From a virus, in IMG/VR virus record IMGVR_UViG_3300033145_000026, positions 1 to 22,094 of that record: a DNA stretch of 22,094 nt, one strand, 5' to 3'. How positions within the stretch are numbered: position 1 is the stretch's first letter; the number at the start of each line of letters is the position of its first letter. This document shows, one piece after another, positions 1 through 6,290 of the stretch. The translations under genes were made by a program, and so were the position numbers. Below the pieces are notes generated by a model. The model was not told the origin of the DNA. It worked only from the letters and a program-made list of their open reading frames with translations, and did not search any database.

Positions 1-93
1 GCTATTGCTGCTGGTCAGAAATTGATGGATGTGGTTGGGGATGCGTTGAATACTGATATGATAAAAGAAGATGAACGTTATTCTGCCCAGTGA
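1..93 (+). CDS. 3' end of an unidentified protein (partial)
   Basis: Frame 1 is open from the window edge and ends at TGA 91-93, giving the last 30 residues of a protein, which are mostly polar and charged and end in Tyr-Ser-Ala-Gln. No motif is recognisable in so short a tail. It lies on the same strand as everything downstream and is followed by a non-coding gap of about 240 bases, so it is probably the last gene of the preceding unit. The reading frame is clear, the function unknown. Confidence 0.55.
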   Translation, partial: AIAAGQKLMDVVGDALNTDMIKEDERYSAQ

Positions 94-335
94 TAAAGAT
101 AGTAGGTACTATAGGACTCATAGGTAGTGTGGATCTTTATAGGACTGCTCTATAGATTTAAAGCTCTTTTTAGGTAATGATAACTATATATAATATAATA
201 ATAATAACTGGAATTTAGTAAGTAGAGTAAGAGTAAGTAGTTATAAGGAAACGGAATATTAAAAGTAGTAAGGGATGCTGGTAGATTTTATAATTACAAA
301 AAGATGTATAGTGAACACTAAGTTTGGAGATGGCT
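94..335 (+). promoter_or_regulatory. AT-rich intergenic region with short direct repeats
   Basis: No gene is seen here. TATAGGACT occurs at 110-118 and 138-146, and AGTAAGTAG at 217-225 and 232-240. TATAAT hexamers occur at 189-194 and 289-294 and TATAGT at 307-312, none with a convincing -35 box at standard spacing. TTAGGTAATG at 170-179 recurs at 906-915, on the other side of the next gene. The region probably holds the promoter and perhaps operators for the zinc-ribbon/HTH gene, but low complexity makes any single -10 call unsafe. Confidence 0.4.
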
Positions 336-869
336 ATGAAAGAGTTTGAAAGAGAGAAGGATATTTTAAATGGTGTTGAACGTGCTAAAGATATTCAACA
401 AAAAGATAAGAGTAAGCTCTGTGATTGGCAAGATGAAGAAGATAAAGCTCTTCTTAGGCAGGATAGTAGAGTAGCGGAAAGAAAACGAGTATTAGATGTC
501 ATTGTTCCTACAAGAGTTTGCCCTTCTTGTCATAGAAGAATATTTATGGATTCTCATTGGGTAGTAGAAAAGAAATTAGCGTGGTGCAGATCATGCTTCC
601 ATTCAAATCATAAAGTTTCTGATGATGAAGTATCGGGCAGTATCATAACACGAGTAGTTCTCAGGGTTGAGTTTGATGGTTGGAAGATTAAGACTATGCG
701 TCATAAGATGGGTGTTGGTGCTCAGGCCTTCGCTGACAAGTGTGGTTGGACTAAACCATACCAAGAACAAATTGAAAGAAATGCTATGAAGAGTTTATCA
801 TTAGAAGCTATAACTACTATCATTCAGGTGTTTGAAAATTTAGGTGTCATTATTATTGATGCTATATGA
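336..869 (+). CDS. Zinc-ribbon plus XRE-like helix-turn-helix protein, putative regulator
   Basis: A 177-residue protein. The ATG at 336 is chosen because GGAG at 326-329 sits 6 bases upstream; TTG 324 and ATG 330 are in frame but too close to it. The N-terminal 55 residues are highly charged. Four cysteines (C62, C65, C84, C87) form two CxxC pairs 18 residues apart, as in a zinc ribbon. Residues 118-172 resemble a Cro/C1-type HTH: an Ile-Lys-x-Met-Arg helix, an Ala-Phe-Ala-Asp-Lys helix, a turn, a Gln-Ile-Glu-Arg-Asn segment and a final Ser-Leu-Glu helix. This suggests a DNA-binding regulator. Its place just before the packaging genes, and a 10-base motif repeated on both sides of it, fit control of late genes or of itself. 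It could instead be a DNA-packaging accessory protein. The family was not identified. Confidence 0.65.
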   Translation: MKEFEREKDILNGVERAKDIQQKDKSKLCDWQDEEDKALLRQDSRVAERKRVLDVIVPTRVCPSCHRRIFMDSHWVVEKKLAWCRSCFHSNHKVSDDEVSGSIITRVVLRVEFDGWKIKTMRHKMGVGAQAFADKCGWTKPYQEQIERNAMKSLSLEAITTIIQVFENLGVIIIDAI

Positions 870-895
870 TATAGTTTGTGCTTTTTAATTTTGTC

Positions 896-924
896 TTTAC
901 TTTTGTTAGGTAATGTTGTATAGT
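896..924 (+). promoter_or_regulatory. Putative sigma70-type promoter for the packaging and head operon
   Basis: A TTTACT hexamer (896-901) lies 17 bases before TATAGT (919-924), close to the sigma70 consensus in sequence and spacing, in a non-coding gap. Transcription would start near 931, leaving a leader of about 40-50 bases. It is the only reasonable promoter seen ahead of the small terminase gene. TTAGGTAATG lies inside the spacer at 906-915. In AT-rich DNA such matches arise by chance, so confidence is moderate to low. Confidence 0.4.
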
Positions 925-966
925 TCTTGCATCTAAGGGCGGTCTGTTTAAGAGCTCACGAGGCAG

Positions 967-1482
967 TTGATATGCAGAACTATGGATCGTGGAAGTGAAG
1001 ATACCACTAATAGAGGGGCTGAAGTTACTGTTTGCTTCGATTCCATTATTGAGTATGCAGCGGAAAGACTTGCGTATTCAGTTCGTAAGTCTACACTCAA
1101 GTTGGAAGTATCTCTTATTCTTTATGGGGAGGACCCAAAGAATCCCGGCAAGCCTGTTCAACAAATTGCACCACGAACCTATGAAACACTTGCAGGCAAA
1201 GCAAGAGCACTTCTTAAAGAACGTTCTCAGATTGGTAGTCAACAAGCACGAGAGGAGTCTATTGGGTTTTATGAAAATCTTTTACGGGATCCAGAGGTTT
1301 CAGCTTCAGCTAAAATAAAAGCAAGGGAGAACCTGGATCGTATTCAAGTGGTATCAAGTTTATTACCGATGGGTTCAGTACCTGATTCTGCAATAGATTT
1401 GAATAAGTTAGATTTGGACACTAAGAAAAAGATATTGGATAGTATGCGTGGAAGCGACGCTGGAGAAAATCCAAGTAAGTGA
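967..1482 (+). CDS. Putative terminase small subunit
   Basis: A protein of up to 171 residues directly before the large terminase, which it overlaps by 35 bases. The middle, with an Ile-Gly-Phe-Tyr-Glu segment, a Leu-Arg-Asp-Pro-Glu turn and then alternating Ala/Lys/Arg helices, resembles the 'residue-rich helix, Pro turn, Arg-Ala-Ala helix' part of small terminases that recognise packaging DNA and oligomerise. No clear HTH is visible at the N-terminus. The start is uncertain: TTG 967 is only 3 bases from GAGG (960-963), while the first in-frame ATG (982) lacks a Shine-Dalgarno site. A different-frame ATG at 972 is better spaced but stops after 8 codons. The call rests mainly on position and partial resemblance. 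Confidence 0.6.
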   Translation: MICRTMDRGSEDTTNRGAEVTVCFDSIIEYAAERLAYSVRKSTLKLEVSLILYGEDPKNPGKPVQQIAPRTYETLAGKARALLKERSQIGSQQAREESIGFYENLLRDPEVSASAKIKARENLDRIQVVSSLLPMGSVPDSAIDLNKLDLDTKKKILDSMRGSDAGENPSK

Positions 1483-2887
1483 AAGCGAACTCGTAGCTTC
1501 TATTTGTAAAGAAAGCTTCTTCGAGTTTGTAAAAGAGTTCTGGGATGTTATAATTCCAGAGGCCTATATTCATAATTGGCATATAGAGGTTCTTTGTAAC
1601 GAATTGCAAATTGCTGTGGAACGAGTGTTTCTTGGTTTACCTCGGGAATACGATATTGTCATTAACATTTCTCCGGGGTCTACTAAGTCTACAATTGTAA
1701 GTGTCATGCTTCCAGCGTGGTGTTGGATTAGGATGCCAAGTCTTAGAGCATTAGGAGGCAGTCATGGTTCAACTTTGTCTACTGATTTATCCCGTAAGAA
1801 TAGAATGATTGTAAAGAGTGAAAAATATCAGCAATGTTTTCCTGGCATCCAAATGAGTAGGGATCAGGATTCTAAATCTTACTTTGTAAATAATCATGGC
1901 GGCGGACGGATTGCTGTTGGCGTTGGTGGGTTAATCATAGGGTTCCATGGGCATCTGCTATTAGTGGATGACCCATTGGACCCTAAAAGTGCTATCTCTG
2001 AAGTTGAATTAGTAACTGCGAACCGCTGGATGGATGAAACATTATCTACTCGTAAAGTAGATAAGGAAGTTTCTTTAACTATTCTTATTATGCAACGACT
2101 ACATCAGAATGATTGTACTGCTAATATGTTAAAGAAAACTGAGAATGTTAAGCATATCTGTCTTCCTGCTGAGCAGTCAGAGCACGTGAAACCTAAACAC
2201 TTCGCTTCATTTTATAAAGATGGGTTGATGGATCCTGTTCGGCTCAGCAGAAAGACTCTTAAAGAAAATAAATTGAAACTTGGTCAGTATGGATTCGCTG
2301 GTCAGTTTGGGCAGCATCCAGTTCCTCCGGGTGGTGGGATGTTTAAAGTTGCTCGGCTTATCTTTGATGAACCTCCGGTCGGTGCTTCTAAATGGAAAGG
2401 TATTGTCCGTTCATGGGATAAGGCTGCAACTGCTGACGGAGGTTGTTTTACTACTGGGATTAAAATTGGCGTTGATTATAAGGATCGTATTTGGATTCTT
2501 AATGGTGTGCGTGGGCAATGGAGTACAGATGAACGTGAAGACAATGTTAAAGCTACTGCGGAATTAGATGGTAAGGAAATTAGTATCTTATTAGAACAGG
2601 AACCTGGATCCGGTGGTAAAGATCAAGTAATTGCTTCAGTTCGTGGTCTTATGGGTTATAAGGTTATTATTGAACGGCCGACCGGCGATAAAGTGTTCCG
2701 TGCTGATCCGTTCTCTGTACAAGTAAATTATGGAAACGTGTATATAGTTCGTGGTGAATGGAACCAAGCATTCATAGATGAGATGCGGTTCTTTCCATTG
2801 TCAACTTATAAAGACCAAATAGATGCTGCTGCTGCTGGAGTTAATTACCTCGTTGATGGTCGTCAAAGGGTTGGAGCTTTGCTATGA
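1448..2887 (+). CDS. terL: Terminase large subunit (packaging ATPase-nuclease)
   Basis: A 479-residue motor and nuclease that cuts phage DNA and pumps it through the portal. The ATPase half has a P-loop-like SPGSTKST at residues 75-82 (a terminase-type Walker A) and a Walker B strand LLLVDD at 170-175. The nuclease half shows the expected acidic residues: D324 in Ser-Trp-Asp-Lys-Ala, E383/E385 in Leu-Leu-Glu-Gln-Glu, and D456/D459 in Lys-Asp-Gln-Ile-Asp-Ala near the end. Length is typical. The GTG start at 1448 lies inside the small terminase gene with no strong ribosome site, so translation is probably coupled. The end overlaps the portal start by ATGA. Identification is firm, but the family branch is not assigned. 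Confidence 0.95.
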   Translation: MEATLEKIQVSESELVASICKESFFEFVKEFWDVIIPEAYIHNWHIEVLCNELQIAVERVFLGLPREYDIVINISPGSTKSTIVSVMLPAWCWIRMPSLRALGGSHGSTLSTDLSRKNRMIVKSEKYQQCFPGIQMSRDQDSKSYFVNNHGGGRIAVGVGGLIIGFHGHLLLVDDPLDPKSAISEVELVTANRWMDETLSTRKVDKEVSLTILIMQRLHQNDCTANMLKKTENVKHICLPAEQSEHVKPKHFASFYKDGLMDPVRLSRKTLKENKLKLGQYGFAGQFGQHPVPPGGGMFKVARLIFDEPPVGASKWKGIVRSWDKAATADGGCFTTGIKIGVDYKDRIWILNGVRGQWSTDEREDNVKATAELDGKEISILLEQEPGSGGKDQVIASVRGLMGYKVIIERPTGDKVFRADPFSVQVNYGNVYIVRGEWNQAFIDEMRFFPLSTYKDQIDAAAAGVNYLVDGRQRVGALL

Positions 2888-4239
2888 CGGAAACTGATAA
2901 AGAACGCCGTGAGTTTATGTTAATGCGAAATGAACTTACTACGCGGAGCGAGTTATTGACAACTTTGCTCAACGTAGGGAAGGATATAAACTTCTCATGT
3001 GGTTATCCTAATTATATAACTACCAGTGATTACAAAGGACTCTATGACCGTGAAGGATTGGCTCAGCGTGTTGTTAATCTATTGCCGAAAGGTAGTTGGT
3101 CTATTAATCCTGAAGTTAAGGAAAACGAGGATGCTAAGGAAACTGCATTTGAAAAGGAATGGAAAGCCTTAGAAAAGAAGTTTCAAATTTATAGTTATCT
3201 TCAGCGGTTGGATGTTCTTTCAGGGATTGGTCGGTTCGGCGTGTTGTTGTTAGGATTTTCTGATGGGCTTGAGTTAGACCAGCCAGTAAAAGCTGGGAAA
3301 CTTGAACTATTGTATCTCCGGCCCTTTGATGAAAGTGTTGTTAAGGTTTTAGAAAAGGAATCTGATGTTAATAATCCCCGGTTTGGTTTTCCTACTAAGT
3401 ATTCAATTGAATTTGAAGACACAAGCCAATTAAATGTATCTACATCTAAGACTAAGACAGTTCATTGGACAAGGATACTTCATGCCGCTGATAACTTGGA
3501 AACGAGTGAAGTGTTTGGCGTACCAAGAATGAAGCCAGTTTATAATCGGTTACTTGATGTACGGAAAATATTATCAGGTTCCGGTGAAATGTTTTGGAAG
3601 GGTGCGTTTCCTGGTTATGCATTAGAAATAGATAAGACAATTAAGAATCCTACCTTAGATAAGACCAGTATAAGAGCAGAATTCTTAAACTATAGCACCG
3701 GACTTCAACGATACATAGCATTGGAAGGAGTTACTGCTAAGTCTTTGGATCCACAGGTATCTGATCCTGGGCCTCATCTTAAATCACAGCTTGAATATAT
3801 TGCTTTGACAGTGGAAATTCCGTTGCGTATTTTCCTCGGTTCTGAGCAAGCAAAGTTAGCATCTACTACGGACAAGGAAACATGGAACGACCGTCTTGCT
3901 AATAGACAGGAAAGTTATGTTGATCCACGTCTCCTTCGGCCGCTGATAGAAATATTTATGAAGTATGGGATCCTTTCAACAGTTGAAGAGTATAATATTA
4001 TCTGGGCGGATCTTAATGTTCCAACGGAGAAGGATAAAGCGGATGTCAGTGAAGTACAAACGAAGGCTATTGCATTATATATAACTTCTGGTATGTCAGT
4101 AATTATGGCTCCTAAAGAATTCTTTATGATTATTATGAAATTTAGTGAAAAAGAAGCGGAGGCCATGGAAAAATCTGCTAATAAGTTTCTTATGGAAGTG
4201 GATGAGGAACCTGTGGAGCCGGATAATGACGAAACCTAA
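2884..4239 (+). CDS. Portal protein (DUF1073-like)
   Basis: A 451-residue portal subunit, forming the ring at one capsid vertex that DNA passes through and the tail attaches to. The order of segments matches the DUF1073-type portal family: an early Asp-Arg-Glu-Gly-Leu-Ala-Gln-Arg-Val-Val segment, a Leu-Ser-Gly-Ile-Gly-Arg-Phe-Gly-Val core segment, a Val-His-Trp-Thr-Arg-Ile-Leu-His-Ala segment, then Phe-Gly-Val-Pro-Arg followed by a long helix and Phe-Trp-Lys-Gly-Ala-Phe-Pro. It starts at an ATGA overlap with the large terminase, and position agrees. Some databases name this family after the anti-CBASS protein Acb1; nothing here supports an anti-defence role. Confidence 0.9.
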   Translation: MTETDKERREFMLMRNELTTRSELLTTLLNVGKDINFSCGYPNYITTSDYKGLYDREGLAQRVVNLLPKGSWSINPEVKENEDAKETAFEKEWKALEKKFQIYSYLQRLDVLSGIGRFGVLLLGFSDGLELDQPVKAGKLELLYLRPFDESVVKVLEKESDVNNPRFGFPTKYSIEFEDTSQLNVSTSKTKTVHWTRILHAADNLETSEVFGVPRMKPVYNRLLDVRKILSGSGEMFWKGAFPGYALEIDKTIKNPTLDKTSIRAEFLNYSTGLQRYIALEGVTAKSLDPQVSDPGPHLKSQLEYIALTVEIPLRIFLGSEQAKLASTTDKETWNDRLANRQESYVDPRLLRPLIEIFMKYGILSTVEEYNIIWADLNVPTEKDKADVSEVQTKAIALYITSGMSVIMAPKEFFMIIMKFSEKEAEAMEKSANKFLMEVDEEPVEPDNDET

Positions 4240-4456
4240 TATAAATAGGTCTTTGTATATTGCTGAGCTTGAACGGAAAGAAAACTCAGCAATTATTGAT
4301 GAAAGTGATTTTGAGTTTCTTACTAATGTCGGTCCACCGATTCAAGGTGGTAATATCTTTGCTAATTGTAAGCGTGTCCATGTGAAAGGTTGTAATATAT
4401 CTTTTCTTGAAATAGATGGTGATTTAGTTGCGTTCATTGAGGCGAAGGGGAACTGA
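4226..4456 (+). CDS. Small hypothetical protein after portal
   Basis: A 76-residue protein. The frame is open further upstream, but ATG 4226 is the likely start because GGAG at 4215-4218 lies 7 bases before it; it then overlaps the portal end by 14 bases. No signal peptide or membrane segment is seen. The centre is Gly/Pro-containing and the C-terminal half looks beta-rich (alternating hydrophobic residues around Ile-Ser-Phe-Leu-Glu-Ile-Asp-Gly-Asp). It ends in a TGATG overlap with the next small gene, so the two are probably translated together. The family was not recognised; a minor head or packaging accessory role is possible from position only. Confidence 0.6.
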   Translation: MTKPNINRSLYIAELERKENSAIIDESDFEFLTNVGPPIQGGNIFANCKRVHVKGCNISFLEIDGDLVAFIEAKGN

Positions 4457-4662
4457 TGGCTATAAATAGTAATGAATTTATTTGTTCATTGATTGAAGCT
4501 GGTGTTATGCCAGATCTACCTATTATAAGAGTTGTAATTGATTTTCAAATGGAAGAACCTGTAAAGATTTTCTATGAAACTCATGCGGAAAAGGCAACTT
4601 TGGATCTTTGTTTAGAAAAGTTGCTTAAAGGAACGGATTTAGATGTTAAGGAAGTGACATAA
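4456..4662 (+). CDS. Small hypothetical protein before MuF gene
   Basis: A 68-residue protein whose ATG (4456) overlaps the TGA of the gene before it. It looks like a small alpha/beta domain: an N-terminal helix with Ile-Cys-Ser-Leu-Ile-Glu-Ala-Gly, a strand with Ile-Ile-Arg-Val-Val-Ile-Asp-Phe, a turn, a second strand Pro-Val-Lys-Ile-Phe-Tyr-Glu, then a helix. Strand-strand pairs of this kind are common in small phage accessory proteins placed between portal and head genes, but no function is known to me. It is followed by a 58-base gap holding a strong hairpin. Confidence 0.6.
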   Translation: MAINSNEFICSLIEAGVMPDLPIIRVVIDFQMEEPVKIFYETHAEKATLDLCLEKLLKGTDLDVKEVT

Positions 4663-4677
4663 GTTTTCTCCCCTCCG

Positions 4678-4712
4678 GAAAGTAGGGTGGGTGAATGGCT
4701 CACCCTGCTTTC
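4678..4712 (+). terminator. Stem-loop before the MuF-toxin gene; terminator, attenuator or translation-control hairpin
   Basis: Bases 4678-4689 pair with 4701-4712 over 12 base pairs (one G-U) around an 11-base loop, followed by a T-rich stretch (4709-4720) interrupted by single C and A bases. A second, mutually exclusive stem of 6 perfect pairs can form between 4689-4694 and 4700-4705. The hairpin ends 8 bases before the likely ATG (4721) of the MuF gene, which has no Shine-Dalgarno site. The weak T-tract fits partial termination or attenuation better than a full terminator; control of translation is equally possible. Confidence 0.5.
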
Positions 4713-4720
4713 TTTATATT

Positions 4721-6271
4721 ATGGCTAATGCAATAAAAATAGACCCGACGAGAACTGTGTTACTGCGAAGAGCGTTTGTTGCAGACATGGTTCGTAGGTT
4801 CAAAGCTCTGTCAAGGGAGATACAGCAGCTTATTGTGAACGATGATGCGTTTGGTTTACATTCTCCGGGTGTTAGAGTTGTTAGTGATTTATATACTGTT
4901 GCTAATGTAGAATTTCAGGCGTGGAGGTTTCAAACTAATCCTCAGAAAGTAAAATCTTATCGTCGTTGGCTTCAGCAGCAAATAGATGGCAAGATTCTAA
5001 CTCAAGTTGGTGGAGTTACCAGTAAACCATGGACAGCTACTTACATTGAACCTGCATATCAGAAAGGTGTTGTTCGTGCTTACACTGATTCACGCAAAGA
5101 ATTACTTACTCAAAGTGAAGTGTTTGGTGTAAGTCAAGCGGAGTTTCTTAGGACATCATTCAGTGGACCAGTAGCTCTTGCTAAAATTGAGTTACTATAT
5201 GAGCGAGCATTTACTGAACTGGAAGGTGTTACTGCTGCTATGGATCAGCAGATGAGTAGAATATTAGCTGGAGGATTAGCTGAAGGACATGGTGCTGCTA
5301 AGATAGCAAGGAATCTACGCGACAATGTTACTAAGATGACTAATACAAGAGCAAAAGTTATTGCAAGAACAGAAATAGTTCGTGCTCATGCTGAAGGACA
5401 ACTTGATTCCTTTGAAATGTTAGGTGTTAAGAAACTTGGTGTCCAGGCTGAATGGATAACTGCTGGTGATGATAGAGTTTGTGCTATATGTGCTGATTTA
5501 GAAGGGCAAGTGTTTAGTGTTAAAGAAGCAAGAGGTTTGATTCCTGAGCATCCTAATTGTCGTTGTGCTTGGATTCCAGCGAACGTTGGGGAGAAAACTG
5601 GTATACCTACAACAAAAAGATCAACTCCATCTATACCACAAGTAGGTCCAACCCTTTCTCCAAAACAAAAAGCAGCTTCATTGAAGCCACAAGTTAAGAA
5701 ACAACCAGAAATGACTCCGGCTCAATTTGATAATTCTTTAACACCTAAAGAAGAAAAGATGCTTATTAGTTGGGTTGAATCTGAAGGTTCTTCAGCCAGT
5801 ACCGGAGATGCAGGTTGGATAACTATAAGAGAGTTAGAAATAACTGCTCCTAAGAATGTAAGAGTAAAAGATTGGAACACCATATTAGATAGAGCACCTA
5901 AATATAAAGAAAGAATATATAGAGGTGGACTGGATAATAAGGGTGATGCGTTTAATGATATATACAAATTAAAAGAGGGACAAACATTCACCATTGATTC
6001 ATCTTCTTCTTCCACATCTGGTAAAAAGTTAGGTGATATTTTCTTAGAAAATCATATGGAGTTTGCGGATAACAATGAAGCCTATCTTTTAAGAATACAG
6101 TCTAAAACTGGAGCAGATGTAAGAAAGACTGCTAAACGATTAGGTGAATGGGATGAGAAAGAAGTTATTTTGAGGTCTGGTAGTAAGTATAGAGTTGATA
6201 AGATAACAAGTAAAGTCCATGAAAAGTTTATAGGTGTTGAGTATAAGGTATTTGATTTGACTGAGATATAA
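4721..6271 (+). CDS. MuF-type minor head protein fused to a predicted ADP-ribosyltransferase
   Basis: A 516-residue two-part protein. ATG 4721 is preferred over in-frame GTG 4691 because the segment from here (Ile-Asp-Pro-Thr-Arg-Thr) matches the usual MuF N-terminus. Residues 1-290 are the head-morphogenesis part: helical N-terminus, then the MuF core with Ala-Arg-Thr-Glu, C254/C257 and H277-P-N-C280-R-C282. After a Pro/Lys-rich linker (about 295-340) comes a domain with all three marks of an R-S-E ADP-ribosyltransferase: R401 in Tyr-Arg-Gly-Gly, the serine run with S-T-S at 431-433, and E479-K-E481. E-x-E usually means arginine modification in this class. MuF proteins with toxin C-termini are a described phage polymorphic-toxin type, thought to be carried in virions. 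Activity and target are inferred. No immunity gene is evident nearby. Confidence 0.85.
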   Translation: MANAIKIDPTRTVLLRRAFVADMVRRFKALSREIQQLIVNDDAFGLHSPGVRVVSDLYTVANVEFQAWRFQTNPQKVKSYRRWLQQQIDGKILTQVGGVTSKPWTATYIEPAYQKGVVRAYTDSRKELLTQSEVFGVSQAEFLRTSFSGPVALAKIELLYERAFTELEGVTAAMDQQMSRILAGGLAEGHGAAKIARNLRDNVTKMTNTRAKVIARTEIVRAHAEGQLDSFEMLGVKKLGVQAEWITAGDDRVCAICADLEGQVFSVKEARGLIPEHPNCRCAWIPANVGEKTGIPTTKRSTPSIPQVGPTLSPKQKAASLKPQVKKQPEMTPAQFDNSLTPKEEKMLISWVESEGSSASTGDAGWITIRELEITAPKNVRVKDWNTILDRAPKYKERIYRGGLDNKGDAFNDIYKLKEGQTFTIDSSSSSTSGKKLGDIFLENHMEFADNNEAYLLRIQSKTGADVRKTAKRLGEWDEKEVILRSGSKYRVDKITSKVHEKFIGVEYKVFDLTEI

Positions 6272-6290
6272 GAATTTAGAGGAAACTAAA

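Noticed and set aside
94-335. tRNA, attachment site or replication origin in the first gap
   Set aside because: No cloverleaf-like set of stems was seen, and the short repeats are low-complexity and too few for iterons.
989-1318. Open frame of 109 codons (GTG start) overlapping the small terminase
   Set aside because: Its frame lies wholly inside the small terminase gene, whose protein shows family-like features; this one does not, and it has no ribosome site.
2884-4239. Anti-CBASS (Acb1-like) label for the portal gene
   Set aside because: The family is sometimes named this way, but position, length and segment order are those of a portal, and no phosphodiesterase motif was seen.
4691-4720. 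GTG 4691 as the start of the MuF gene
   Set aside because: It lies in the hairpin loop, adds 10 unfamiliar residues, and the family N-terminus fits ATG 4721.
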